From: Bryoerythrophyllum caledonicum
Lineage: Eukaryota > Streptophyta > Bryopsida > Pottiales > Pottiaceae
Assembly (NCBI GenBank): GCA_963971425.1
Contig: OZ020520.1
Location: 25,190,754-25,254,753 of the forward strand
DNA length: 64,000 nt
Direction of reading: 5' to 3'
In this document: piece after piece, positions 43,850 through 56,190 of the stretch
Layout of the letters: each line of letters begins with the position of its first letter
Position numbering within the stretch: position 1 is the first letter of the stretch
The notes under the pieces: generated by a model
Told to the model about the DNA's origin: nothing
The model's database searches: none
Seen by the model: only the letters and a program-made list of their open reading frames with translations
Position numbers and translations under genes: made by a program

Positions 43850-44160
43850 CTTGCTAGACTAACTCCCTGGAGTCGATCGACAGCTGATACCCGGGCGAGG
43901 CGAGGAACGATACCATGGCGAGGCAAGGGAAGATACCCGGGTGAGGCAAGGGGAGATACCCGGGCCAGGCGAGGGACTATACCCGGGTGAGGCGAGGGAG
44001 AATACCCGGGCGATGCGATGGAATATACCCGGGTGAGGGGAGGGACGATACCGGGTGAGCCCACGTGGCGCGGCGAGGCGGGGCCCAGGCATCTGGCCGG
44101 CGAGGCGTCGGGCAGGACAGGAGAGCCGGGCAGACAGGGAGAGCCGGGCAGTGAGGCGCG
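43850..44160. repeat. Right terminal inverted repeat of the MULE, expanded by 22-bp tandem units
   Basis: At 43886-44052 about seven copies of GATACCCGGGYGAGGCGAGGG-like units stand head to tail. The core GATACCCGG is the same as in the minisatellite of the retroelement leader. Confidence 0.8.
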
Positions 44161-44427
44161 GCTCCGATGCGGATGAGGCCTTAGGCCCGAAGGCGCGTTC
44201 AGGAGGGATCTGTGTTTCTCGTGAAGTTGTCTTTTGTTGATCCAGTCATAAACGCCGTGAGCGGTCCAACGAAAGCGGCGCCAGTCCAGACCGAACCACG
44301 AAAGCATCGTGGAACTAGATAGAAAGCCGAGGAACCGGAGGCGTGTGAACTTGCAGTGTGTTAGTTGCTGTTCTTTTCTCGAGGAAAACTGTTGCGTGAG
44401 GTGATTACGATAAGTTTTTCGGTGAGA

Positions 44428-44870
44428 GTTGTATGCGCGGAGTCCACAGGTTCGGAGAGAACCTTTTGTAGGTAGTTTCTTCTGGAATTCGACGTGTTTT
44501 TTGGTGCACTTACTGCTGAGGAGGTCTGCGTGCTATGGTGTTAGGAGCGTGTTGTTGCAGGATCAGCCGCGTTTTTTCCCCCTTCTTATGGTTGATTTCA
44601 GGCGTTGTATCGTCTAAGTAGGAAGGTTTAGCTGGATTTTGCCGCGCTTCTTGATTAGGTGAAAGGTTTTTGGAGCGTGAAAGTTGTATCTACGGTGGAA
44701 TTGGAGTCCACAGGCTTGGAGAGAACTTCTTGTAATTAGTTTCTTCTAGATTCGATGTGCTTTTTGGTGCACATACTGAGGAGGCCTGCGTGCTATGGTT
44801 TCGGGCGCGTGTTGTTGCAGGATCAGCCGCGTTTTTTTCCACCTTCTTATGGTTGATTTCAGGCGTTGGA
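44428..44870 (+). repeat. Direct duplication of about 180 bp in the leader of the kinase gene
   Basis: 44430-44607 and 44690-44868 share GAGTCCACAGG.T.GGAGAGAA, TTTTTTGGTGCAC.TACTG, CTGCGTGCTATGGT, CGTGTTGTTGCAGGATCAGC and CTTCTTATGGTTGATTTCAG. Both copies carry TTGTTGCAG|GATCAG, a splice-acceptor-like site, so the 5' UTR may have alternative exons. Confidence 0.75.
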
Positions 44871-45368
44871 GTTGCAGGCGTTGTTGATCCTTTTCCGTTG
44901 AATCTCGTCTAAGTAGGAAGGTTAAGCTGAATTTTTTGCCGTCTTTGGTGGTTGAGCGCTTAGAAGGCTGACGTTGAGGTTTAGGAACGGATTATGTACG
45001 TCGAAGTGAGGCTTCGGAAAGAGTTAGGAAGGTTGAGTTTGAGGTTTTCTTGGAGGAAACGATTATGTCGGTTGAGGTTGAGATTTCGTTTGTAGAGAAG
45101 GAGTGGTGCAGTTTGTTTAGGATTATAGAGAGTTAGATTCTTTGCTATTTTGGATCTATGGCGAGACTTGCTAGTATCTTTGATGAACAGGTAATAAGCT
45201 TACAAGGTGTAGTTTACACAAGCAGCAATCTGATGGGCATTCCTGTGACCAAATTGTGCAGATGTGATTGATGGTCTTTTGAAAGCTAAGGAAAGTCAAG
45301 GAGAAGGTGAAGAAGGAGAAGGAGGAGGGGTTTGAAGGTGTGATAATAATCTTAGTTGTAGAGTCGCC

Positions 45369-48300
45369 ATGAATTCCAGTAATCTGCGTCTGCGTGTTGG
45401 AAAATATCAGCTTGGGAAAACTTTGGGCGAAGGAACTTTCGCCAAAGTCAAGGTGGCCAAGAATGTGGACACCGGCGAAAGTGTGGCCATCAAAATCCTG
45501 GACAAGGACAAAATCCTCAAGCACAAGATGGTTCAACAGGTATCACATCTTTTCTCTCCTTTAAAAAAAATCACAGAAGATTTGTTCAAGTCATAAAATT
45601 ACAATGATTGATGTATTTTTGGAAATAAAAGGAAGGCTGGTTCCAATTGGAAGTAGTTATAGTTCTTTGTAACTTGTTACTCTAAGTTTTAACAAGATCT
45701 ACCTTTCAATCAATTACTCCTTTATCACTCTAAGTAATTATTACGCTTACAGAAGCGCTTGGTGGTCTTGTCTTCAAATTAGTCAATGGATGAGTTTAGT
45801 GGTTTTTAAACTCAACTAAATGTAGTTTAAGGTGTCTTTGGGAGTGAAGAAAGAGTTTCTACCATAAATATTAGTTGCCATTCTCTCCTTTGAGCTGATC
45901 TTACAGAATTATTCAGAGGTGAATGATAAGGGGAGAGTATTTTCTTCAAATATTTTTCTAATATTTTTTTATATTTTTGGGGTGGAAGAAGTCATAGTAC
46001 ATCCACCTTGGAGCCAAGTCATTTGGATGGCAGAAACTTGACACTGTTGCAATTTGGACTGAAACCTGTGGTCTGTAATAATCTGCAGATCAAGAGAGAA
46101 ATCTCCACCATGAAGTTGGTGAAGCATCCTTATGTGGTGCAGCTGATTGAGGTCAACATTGACTTGTACCCACTTTTCACTTTGTTGCAAAACATGTGCT
46201 CTTCATGATGCTAAGTTATGAGCCATCTTTTCATAAATTACACATTGCTATTTTTGTTTTCTCTCCACAATGATTTATCAGCAGGGGTTTTAAAAATTAC
46301 AGTAACAGAGAGAAATTACTGTCTTCTTCCTGCTTTTGCGTCCTTTAGGAAACTGGTCCTAAACAGCTTTGTCTAGATTCATCCAAATCAAACTTTTGGA
46401 GCTTTACAACTTTCTAGTAAAATCAAGCAATTTTATTTTGGACCTGATCTCTACAAATGAACACCAGCTATCTTTGCATGAGTGCAAAGATGGTTTGAGA
46501 TGACCAACAACACGCCCAACTGGGTGTAAATGACCACGAGTTGGTATATTTGGTGGTTACTTGATACCATTTTTTCACTAGTGTTGTTTTGGACCAGATT
46601 TTACTTTGTGAACACCCATATAAAATTGTGTGCTAAATTGTTGGAACTTGACTATTGTTTGGTTGCTAAACTATTTGGGAGAATTAAACCTTTTTTTGTT
46701 CCTCAGGTGATGGCCAGTAAGACAAAGATCTACATTGTGTTGGAGTATGTGACTGGTGGGGAGCTCTTTGACAAGATTGTAAGTTATCTTTAAAGTCACC
46801 CACAGTTTCATAAAGATTCCCCTTCTTTTTATTTTACTCTTTTCTCACTCCTGGTAGTTATTAGATCAGTGGAAGAGCTTGGTGTCTCTCAGCTGAAGTT
46901 ATGAATAACTTCAGGTGTCTTTGGGGGGACGTAATATTGTACTCTAAATCTCAGCTGTCATGTCCCTTTTTGAGTTGAATATAGATCTAGAGAGCTTTTT
47001 AGGACTGGTTTTAGTAATATTTATATGAAAAAGATGCTTAAATTTATGGTATCTTTGTCTTTTCTATGAATATCGTTCTTGCCCTCATTAATCTCTACCT
47101 ATGTTTTTTTAAAATTATGAGATGCAATTTGGTTTTGCCAGGTTCATCAGACGCGGCTCAAAGAGGATGAAGCCAGGAAATATTTTCAGCAGCTTATAGA
47201 TGCAGTGGATTACTGTCATAGCCGAAATGTTTATCACAGAGATTTGAAGGTAAGGCTGATTAAATGCTTAAATTAAATATCAAATTAGTAAAATTATGCT
47301 CCCACATCTTCAAAATCTTGATTTAAAATTCAATATAATTACAATTATATTTCTATTGGTGGATTTTGGCAGCCGGAGAATCTGCTTGTGGATGCCAATG
47401 GCAACTTGAAGATATCAGATTTTGGTTTAAGTGCGCTACCTCAACAATGCAGGGTATGAATTCACTCTCACTTACAGAAATTTGGACTTTTGTTGGGAAT
47501 GACAACTCTTGTTGGGAATGATAAACTTTTTTTTTCTACAGGAACAAGTTGTCTTAGGAAAATAAGTGGTGTTTGTGACAGAATGCATAAGACTCAATTT
47601 TACATGTATGCATCTATTCTCAAGTGCATGGTTGTTGAGATGTTTTATCTTGTCAATTTGACAAATGTAATGGTAAAGCTTTGTTTGATAGAATAAAAAG
47701 ACCAAGTAATGTGTGCATGTAGCCTTTGGTAATCAGGGGCAGTATGGGGCATAATATTGTACTATACTGTTCTCCAGGCAGATGGTCTGCTCCACACAAC
47801 ATGTGGGACTCCCAATTACGTTGCGCCGGAGGTGATCAATGACAAGGGTTATAATGGAGCCACAGCAGACTTGTGGTCGTGCGGAGTGATTCTCTACGTG
47901 CTTATGGCTGGCTACCTGCCCTTTGATGAGCCCAATCTCATGACCCTCTACAAGAAGGTATGCAATTACGACAGTAATTAGAGTTATTTGTAAAGTCAAG
48001 CAAAGAGTTTTGACCTCTTTTCTCATTTTCAGTTATTTAATTACATATTTAACTATAGTCAACTCAAAGAGGAAAAAGGCGGTTAAGATTCACAATACAA
48101 CACATCCTCTCCTTCCTGCCAAGCTCTTCCATATATTCACTATTGAGAGTGAGAATAGTTTAGTATTCTAAATAAAAACAAGGGGTATCTTATTGAAACT
48201 TTGGGTGCCTTTACAATCAACTTTATCATCTTTCTTGTTTAACAATTGTGTTCTGGGATACTGATAGAATTTCCTTCTTTGCTTGCAGATACACAGAGCA

Positions 48301-50482
48301 GAATTTACATGTCCTGCCTGGTTCTCAAGTGGTGCTAGAAGACTAATTATGAAGATTCTTGACCCCAATCCAAAAACTGTAAGTAACATTTTATGTAATT
48401 AATTATGTTTGTTATTTGCTTGTTTTGGGCACAAATTATCCAATTGCCAAATGTTGTGTCATACAACAATTTCATCATGCATTAGTGTGATGTGGGAAAA
48501 TATGGTTGTAATTTGTTTGGCAGCGTATCACGGCTGCCTTGATCCACAAAAATGAGTGGTTCCGAAAAGGATACTCAACTGCCAAGTTTGACAACGATGC
48601 CAACATCAACCTTGATGACATTGATGCTGTTTTCAGCGAGTCAAATGTAAGATATTTACACCAAATGGATAGCTACACCAAAAATTACTTAAATCATCTT
48701 TGGAAAAAAAACCACTTTGGATAACATGCTAGAGCCTTGGGAAAATAAAAAGTAAACTAATTAAAAAATTTGACATAGCAAGGAACATTAGAATGTTGGG
48801 CGCAGGATTTTTGTTTGGTGAAGTTAGGGGATCTGGGATTTTTTTAGCACTTTTGTTATGAATACTTATTACGTTTGCTTATTTGACATCAGGAGCATAT
48901 GGTGACTGAGGAAAGGGATTCTAAGCCTGTTGCAATGAATGCATTTGAGCTCATTTCGCTTTCTCGTGGGCTTAACCTCTCTGGCCTGTTTGAAACACGT
49001 GACGAGGTCAGCAATTACACAACTTACATCAAGTTATTACTTTTATCTACTAATGTATCAAGTTTATACTTTACTAATTTATGTCACGTGGACATAGGCT
49101 CAGCAGTGGCTCAAAGACTAAAGCTCATTTTTTCTTTCTTTTCATTGTTAATTGCTTTTCTTGTTGGGAATTGTCACTATTAAATGTGAGCATATGCCTT
49201 CTTAATAAGGAGAACATGGTATCCTATTTTAATTTTTTTAATTTTTTGGTTGTATTTGGAATGAATCAACTCATCTTTAATGGGTCTGAGGTCAGAAAAA
49301 AGTTGCAATTTCAAGGTAGGATGTCCCAAAACTAACCAATGACGCAGTACTGCCCCCACTTCTCTACCTTTCTTACATCTTAGGGTGGGAATTTAGGGGA
49401 TCCTTACATGACTTATGCATTGAGCAATGAATTTGTAATTTATGTAATGAGGCTACATTTTTTTTCTGAAATCTAAGAATGGTATAGAAATGAGCAGTAT
49501 AGGGTCACTGGTTGGTTTTAGCTCGTTCTACCTTGGTTCTAGTGAGCTAGTGGGTCCCTAATCTGGAGCTTATTTGTTACGTAGAAAATACCAAAATGTA
49601 TGGTTCTGTAAATACTTCACATAATATGTTTGGGAGCTCATTTGATGGATGCTTGTATGTTTCCAGGAGGCTGGAGCAGGAAAAGAGACGAGGTTTACAA
49701 GCACGAAGCCTGCCAAGGAGATTATGAGTAGCATTGAGGAGGCTGCAAAGCCCTTGGGCTTCAATGTACAGAAACGTGATTATAAAATGAAATTGGAAGG
49801 GGACAAACACGGCAGAAAAGGGCATCTTTCTGTGGCTACTGAGGTTAGCTGTTTGTAGAATATGGAAATTTCAACTTTGGGAATTTTTTTTATTCATTCA
49901 ACTCAATAGAAAGGACACATTTTTGGTGTTGGTGTGATCATCAATGAACTAATGTTGTTTTCTTGTTTGCACAGGTTTTTGAAGTTGCACCCTCCCTTTT
50001 CATGGTTGAGTTGCGAAAGAAAGGAGGAGATACATTGGAGTATCATTCCGTAAGTACCTGCCTTATAAAAAGAATTTGTAACTGTATATCATTCAATTTT
50101 AGTTTGGGGAGATAGTAGGATAGTGATAATTTTGGTAGTTTTTCACAATTTGCAAATCTAAGGATATTAGGCATATGAAGTTGGTGGCTCTATGGTAACA
50201 ACCTTTGTTTATGTTGATGCAGAACCTATCAACTTTTTAGTCACATCCATAAAATTAATATAGTGAATTGATATAATTTTGATAAACTCCAACATCCTTA
50301 GATTCCTTCGGATGTCAGAGTTCTTCCTCCAATGCCTCAAAAATCTAGAGTTTATAGATTCAATTTTGTACTGATTATGTGTGGACATATTTTTGTCACA
50401 GTTTTACCGAAACCTCTCGAAAGGTCTGGAGGACATTGTCTGGAAATCGGAAGCTGACAGAAAACTGCCTCTACTGAAGTGA
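45369..50482 (+). CDS. CIPK: CBL-interacting protein kinase (SnRK3), intron-rich CIPK3/9/23-like
   Basis: Twelve coding exons, all phase 0: 45369-45539, 46089-46151, 46707-46778, 47142-47249, 47373-47453, 47778-47957, 48289-48378, 48524-48646, 48893-49006, 49667-49843, 49975-50049 and 50402-50482, for 444 residues. The kinase domain has [11 protein letters not shown]-binding Lys42, HRDLKPEN (Asp136), DFG (Asp154-Gly156) and the activation loop to APE (181-183). The NAF motif [20 protein letters not shown] (312-314 = NAF) binds calcium sensors of the CBL family, and a PPI region ([11 protein letters not shown]) binds PP2C phosphatases. [20 protein letters not shown] is typical of the CIPK3/9/23 group, whose members control K+ and nitrate transporters. 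All exons are undamaged. A long GC-moderate leader with a duplication precedes it. Confidence 0.95.
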
Positions 50483-52600
50483 GAATGATGTGAAAGCATT
50501 TGGGATATGTCAGTAGTTAAATTCTTTTTGTTATAATTTAGGCTCATTCTGATAGCTAAGTTGTACTATACATTTGTAAGCTGAGATAAGAAATTTTGGA
50601 AGTAGGAAGATGTAGGTGTAAACTTCGCTCACAAAGTGTGGACCAGTGTGTAATTGATGCATTATTGCTGCAACAGTTATGAAGGTAGCTCTTAGTTGTA
50701 ACAAAGTTACTTTGTAAATCCTCCACACATTGTTTTATTCCTCAACACATTGTTTTTATTTTCCTCATACCTTAAACCCCTCCAATACTTGTGATATTTG
50801 GCATGTGCTAAGTTAATTGAAGGTAGAATATATGTACATCAAATTTAGGCTATGCATAGTAGGAAATTTTGACATTACCGTATATTGAGTCAAAGTATGT
50901 TGACCTTGTTCAGACAGGATAGAAAGAACTATATTGCACTCTTCAAGTGGATAGATCTTACAACTTACTTGGTCAAAGATCATGAAATATTTTGAGTGTC
51001 TTCTTGTGGTAGTAAATTTTAAGATCCTATGGTAGAAAATAGTAAGAAGTTGTTTAAAAGTGTCTCATAATATTTCATCTTAACTCTAAAGGACTAGTAG
51101 TACTTGCAAGGTACAAATCAATCTGGGCAGGTTCCTAAAAATCCAATTTTGAAGATGGTTTCTTGAAATTTTTAGTGAGAACAGGCAATACGAGTTAGCT
51201 TTGCTGGAATTTTTTTTTTACTTTGGACTTATAGGGAAAAAGTTATGGTGCTTCAAACATAAAGAGCTCGACTTTGTGGCAACTGGGAAAGGTACAAAAG
51301 AGATAAATAGTAGTATTATAGAGTTGACTATTGCACATTTTTCAAGTGGGTAGTAGTGAAGGAAAGCTCTTAGCAACCTTGATTGTTTTCACTTAAAATG
51401 CATAGAAATTAGGAATACTAATTTTTTTGAAAATTATTTTTTTATTGTTCGAATATGTCATGATAATTCTATCCACCATTGGACTTTAGACGATCAATTA
51501 TTTCTCTAATTAAGAAATAATATTGCTTTTCTAGATAAAGGACCACTTTCTGTAGCCCTAACCACCTCCGATACTTGTGATTTTGGCATGCGATGACCTA
51601 ACACAAAATAAAACATATATCCATAAAATTTATGCAATGTGTAGTGTAAAAATATGCAATTATCTTGAGTCAAAGTTCGATGATCTTGTCTATTCAAGGA
51701 AGAAAAAAACTACATTGCACTCCTCAAATTCGTGTATCTTACAATCCTTGCAGTCAAAATTTACAATTTTTTTGGAGTACCCTTGTACTAGTGAACTTGG
51801 AAATCCTGCGGTTGAAAATAGATAAACAGGTGATTGAATTAGACTTCCAACGTCTCATCTTAGAGAGGCAATTTTTGGGTGGTTTTGGCGAAACATAGTT
51901 TTGGTCCTTTAGGGATTAAAAAAACAGTTTTGGGATATTACATAGCTTTTATTGCCCCAATAAACGACATTTCTTTATATATTAGTGACAATATAACGGG
52001 GTTATATAAAATACATTATTGGACCAACCAATACATTATTGACATTTAGTGTTTGGTGACACTAGAACCTCGGTAGACAATTTGAATTGACCAAGACAAT
52101 TTAAAATTCATGAAATTATTTACCATTTATAACCCCTAATGGACCAAGTGTCAAAAATGGGCTTTTAAAAAGTTTGGTCACGATCTCATGGTGTCAATTT
52201 ACATCATTCCTCTTTGAAATATTTACTGTAGATGGGCATTACTAAAACCTTAGTGGAAGAACATTTTTTTTCCTGAATCAGACATTTTATGAAAAAATAA
52301 TAGGGTTTTAATTTCAAACAGGGAATGCGGACACGTCTGGCACCTCCAAAAATTTTGCTAACTTAAAGACACTTTATCGAATTTAAGATTTTCAATACTA
52401 GCAAGCAATATTATTTCATTTCAAATTTTCAAAAAAGTTTGTGTTCTTAGTGAAAAATAGCATGTTGATCCAAGTCAAACATTTTCACATAGTATATGGA
52501 TTGCAGTGTTGAAAACCTAGATTTGGATCTTCAAACATACAAAGTTTCACATGCTACACAATTCAAAATTAAAAGTTTCACAGGCTACGCAATTCTAAAT
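50483..52600. repeat. Dispersed MITE-like repeats, no gene
   Basis: A segment at about 50772-51060 (ACTTGTGATATTTGGCATG.. GAGTCAAAGTATGTTGACCTTG) recurs diverged at 51565-51825 (ACTTGTGATTTTGGCATG.. GAGTCAAAGTTCGATGATCTTG). TTAA-CTCTAAAGGAC at 51080 and GTCCTTTAGGGA-TTAA at 51904-51919 are near-inverse, bounding an 840-bp unit like the 835-bp TTAA element at 35.5 kb. 52395-52495 matches 36885-36970. Confidence 0.6.
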
Positions 52601-53084
52601 TAAAAGGTTGATCAGAAAGACAAAATATAAAATCTAAAACAAACAACATATACAAATACACAGTGAGAAAGAAGAAACACAAGACGAGTACAGAAGATAT
52701 TAACTAGAAAGCTTTTGAAACCGCAGTCAGGCAATCTAGATAGTAGGTGGGCATAAGTTAAAAAAACGTGAAGGTCACAGTAAATGTTGATTGTCACTTG
52801 ATGGCGGCACGAGGCAAACTGCCCTGGCCCTCTACAATCTCTACTGCGTCTATTTGCAATAGCAGGTGTGACTACAACTTTGTTTATCCAATCCCGTTTG
52901 TAGGTTTTTCCTGCCAACGATGTGTTCAAATCCCTGCACGTTGTCGCCCGTTCCCGCTCTACTTGGGCATCATCTGGCCTAGTGTGGCCGGGTTGGAATC
53001 AACGATGGGGATGCTCTCAGAGGAGACAATTAAGGTACAATTCAATCCCTTTCTAGAAATGAAGTCATTAAAAGTAAGGCATCA

Positions 53085-53215
53085 AAGCAAAAGCAAGGTG
53101 GAAAAAGGTAAAAGAGAGGGAGAATATTGTAAAAGCGAAGGCAAAACAAAGTAAAAGAAAAATGAAACAAAGTAAAAGCAGAGGGGAAACAAAGTAAAAG
53201 TGAGGATACACAAAG
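53085..53215 (+). promoter_or_regulatory. Purine-rich repeats upstream of the dirigent gene
   Basis: Four or so copies of AACAAAGTAAAAG stand 140-270 bp before the start codon. They are close to the reverse complement of the CTTTTACTTTAC repeats before the F-box gene. A promoter role is inferred from position only. Confidence 0.4.
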
Positions 53216-53354
53216 TATATTAGCACAACATATCATTATTTTCATTATTATCATTAGAATCATTATATTTTCAATTTTTCACACATCTTCACGCTAGTTG
53301 AGGAGCAACGGTTCTCATTATCCCTTTCCTATCAAATTTGTTTGGATCTTTCAA

Positions 53355-53882
53355 ATGGCTCATCCTAAGGCCTTCTTTTTAGCACGTGTTATGTTCTTTT
53401 CCATGTTTTGTTTACTATCTCCGGTTGAGGCAACAACTTCTCCAATACAACAAATTTCTCTCAACTTTTCCGTTCACGAGATCCAAACGGGCCAAAATGC
53501 AACTCTCATTTTGACGTCGGGAACGGGAGGAATAGGCACCACAACCATATTCGACAACACAGTGCACGAGGGTCAAAGGCCGGACTCAAAGCTGTTAGGC
53601 AAAGCCACAGGCTCCGGGAGAGTGACGACATTGGATGGCATGGATGGTGGCTTGCAAATCCAAAGCCAAATTACGTTTGTTGAGGGATCCATGTACAATG
53701 GGTCAAGCATTCTCTTCATGGGCACCGTGTTGACCTCCATGTTGCCATGGGAGGTGGTAGTTGTAGGGGGCACCGGAGGGTTTCGGGGCATTCAAGGATT
53801 TGCTTACGTTGAGCCGGGAACAAGTTTTCCTCCTACCAACACGTATACATGGACTGTGCAAGCTTGGAAATGGAGGAGCTAG
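53355..53882 (+). CDS. Dirigent protein
   Basis: Single exon, 175 residues from ATG 53355; the frame is open upstream but the second Met gives a proper signal peptide (FFLARVMFFSMFCLLSPVEA), so it should be secreted to the cell wall. The dirigent barrel shows FSVHEIQTGQNATLIL, FDNTVHEGQRPDSKLLG, QITFVEGSMYNGSSI, WEVVVVGGTGGFRGIQGFAY and a final TYTWTVQAW. GGTG-FR-ARG is the family signature; here it reads GGTGGFRGIQG. Dirigents direct the stereochemistry of phenoxy radical coupling in lignan and related synthesis. The length is normal and undamaged. The particular substrate cannot be told from the sequence. Confidence 0.92.
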   Translation: MAHPKAFFLARVMFFSMFCLLSPVEATTSPIQQISLNFSVHEIQTGQNATLILTSGTGGIGTTTIFDNTVHEGQRPDSKLLGKATGSGRVTTLDGMDGGLQIQSQITFVEGSMYNGSSILFMGTVLTSMLPWEVVVVGGTGGFRGIQGFAYVEPGTSFPPTNTYTWTVQAWKWRS

Positions 53883-54464
53883 AAATAATTGTGAAGTATG
53901 GTTCAGAAGGGAAAGAATTCAACATTTCATAAAATTTGGCCCTAGTATCTCATACTTTGAAATTTGGCATTAGATTGATAGGATGGAAATGGAATTGGAT
54001 GGAACTGCAACATAGGGTCTGCAACCCTCAATTTGCATTTATCATCTGTTTTTGAGAAAAGATGTAACTATTCATGTACATAGTATTTTAGAATAATTTC
54101 TTAAGTATCATATTTGGGGAATTTTAGAATGAGAGGTAAACTTTAAGTGCCTATCCAAACCAGGAAAAAATCTACCTATACAAAGCAAAGTGAGAGTAAA
54201 AAAATACTTTTGAAGATCCTATACTGTTTCTAAGTGGAAACACCTCAAAACGGCACGTTTTTGAGCAAAGAGGAGAAATGATTTGTAAGAATTCTACTTC
54301 TATGTTTTATCATATGATTTTAATTAAAAATAATGGAAGAAAATGCTCTCTAAAATGCATGAAAGTTGAATACATGCTATATAGAATCCATTTAGAATTT
54401 TTTATACTAATTTCTAGACTTTAGGAGATTGAAGTAAATTAGTGACTTAGTTGGAAGATCCTTC
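53883..54464. other. Intergenic, nothing recognised
   Basis: AT-rich 3' flank of the dirigent gene up to the 3' end of the LINE. Confidence 0.45.
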
Positions 54465-54503
54465 AAGAAGAAGAAGAACGCCGGTTTCCGAAGGGAACCG
54501 GCG
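54465..54503 (-). other. LINE 3' terminus: hairpin and TTC tail
   Basis: On the element's sense strand, CGCCGGTT and AACCGGCG (54503-54479) form a perfect 8-bp stem, extended by a few C-G pairs around a short loop. TTCTTCTTCTTCTTG follows immediately. A terminal stem-loop followed by a short tandem repeat is how stringent-type LINE 3' ends are recognised by their own RT. Confidence 0.7.
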
Positions 54504-54715
54504 TGAATAAAGTGTCTGTTCGTTCCATTGCTAAGACCATGCCCACCGGACAAGGAATTAGCGAACTGGAACTACTTCCCCCTTTCGAGGGTAGACACTA
54601 TGTAACGAGTAGCCAGAAACCAACCAACAACGACCAGCCACGACCAAACTAACTAAACAACAAAAAACAAAATCAAACAGGCAGCCAATCAGGAAGAGAC
54701 AGAGTGGCGAAGTTC

Positions 54716-56190
54716 CTAAGGGGGGTCTTGCCTATCGGGGAGGACTTGGTTGTTTTCGATTTTGCGTTTATGCAGTAAAATAGACATGGCATGTTGAATA
54801 GCGATGGTGTTGATATTTTTAAAGGTAGTTTTAATTGTATCAATGGGTATCTTGAAGGTATCTTCGAGAGTTTTCATAGATGGGATAAAGGTGGTGGCAC
54901 GAGCGCCGGATGTGATAACAATAAGGGGGTCCACATTCCAACCGAGGGCAATGATGTCGTCTATGAGGGGTTGGTATTTATCTATTTTGTTTTGTATTGT
55001 TTCCGGGGAGAATCTATCGTTGCAATATGTAAATTCGATGAATTGAATGGTGTAGTCTTGGTTGATGTTCTCAGGTGGTGGGTCGTTGTATGGTAAACCT
55101 TTGACACAAAGAATGTCTGGTTTGAGCCTAGCGTTGCAATGACATCTTTGGGTCATACATGAGCATGGAAGTAGCCATGGGGGGACCGTGTTTTCTTGTG
55201 GATTGCTATTAAAAGTGCCGGCGTTCATAAGTATGAAACATCTCGATTTATTGTAGGAGGTGATTAGTTTTCGGACTTCCCATACCGCTTTGTTATGTCT
55301 TTTAACAATTAGAGAGTGTATGTGGTGGTTTTGGCATTTGAGTAGCACATGAAGCCATGTGTCGGGGTCCGTTGAGGGGCATATGGGGCATGTTATGGAT
55401 GGGAATCTTTCTATTCCAAAGAAGAGTTGTTTGCGAGCATTTCCCATGTACTGACCCGTACGGAATTTGATGAGGCACGTTATTTGTGAGTCTGAGATGA
55501 TGGGGTTTTTCCAAAAGTTTGTAGAGAGTTCATTGTCTATGTCGTTATTGTTAGTCCATTTTTCTATGTTAGGAATATTTTCTGAGATTGTATCCAGGTT
55601 GTTGTAGAGGTCTTGTTTTTTGAGATATTTGACCAAAAATCTAATTGGGCCTTTGTCGGGGGTATCTTCTTTGGAGGGCCAATCTTCTTTTTGAAAGTAG
55701 TATGGGGTGGCATGAGCATGTTCGTGAGGGTCTTTGGCGTTTTGGTGTGTTTTTTCTCGGCCTTCTTTTGCAAGTTTGTCTGCTTGTTCGTTGCCATCAA
55801 TGTTGGCATGGGCTCTGACTTTGTGAAGGGTTGTGATTTGTGTACGTTTTTGTAACATTTGTACCATTGATGTTAGTATGGTTTGGTCGGGGTGATTGTT
55901 GTGAAGGGTTGGATGTGTTATTTGAGTGTTTAGTAGGTAGAGTGCATTTATACAATCGGTGAATATATGTGCAGGTTCATTTTTGTATTTTGTTGTGATG
56001 ATTTGTAGTGTTTTGTGGATGGCCATGAGTTCTGCTTTGAGGATATTTTGTAGTCCATGGAGTCTTTTGGCTAGTTTAATTTCTTTGGTAGAATTATATA
56101 TGCCATAGCCAGCTTTTTCTCTTCGCCAAGAGCCCGGGCTAATTTGTTCCGGTGGTTTAAAGGAGCCGTCGGTGTAATAACTGTATGCGG
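54716..56190 (-). pseudogene. LINE ORF2 C-terminal part: RNase H, zinc knuckle, PD-(D/E)xK-like domain
   Basis: The frame continues upstream of its first Met and includes YYTDGSFKPP (catalytic Asp, about 56168), a Glu in LKAELMAIHKTL, the second Asp in IFTDCINALYLL and HKVRAHANIDGNEQADKLAK (His and Asp), a complete RNase H I set. Next is a knuckle, CPICPSTDPDTWLHVLLKCQ then NHH. Then come KRHNKAVWEV, RLKPDILCVKG, IQFIEFTYCNDRF and KIDKYQPLIDDI, the RHN...PD...E...K..KY spacing of restriction-like endonuclease ends of some LINEs. The call for that last domain is from pattern only. Confidence 0.75.

Larger units (their letters stand above)
40190..44160 (+). mobile_element. Decayed Mutator-like (MULE) transposon with long terminal inverted repeats
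   Basis: The GC-rich ends are inverted copies of each other. Left, 40190-40350: GCCTCGCTACCCGGCTCTCC ... GCGCCACGTGGACTCACCCG ... CTCGGGTATCAGCTGT.GATCG. Right, 43850-44160 on the minus strand: GCCTCACTGCCCGGCTCTCC ... GCGCCACGTGGGCTCACCCG ... CCGGGTATCAGCTGTCGATCG. Between them lie remnants of a MULE transposase in the plus orientation. The outer limits and the expected 9-bp target duplication were not identified. The element is dead. Confidence 0.8.

Noticed and set aside
52612..53154. Open frames on both strands before the dirigent gene
   Set aside because: No recognisable domain, opposite frames overlap, and the plus-strand one runs into purine-rich repeats.
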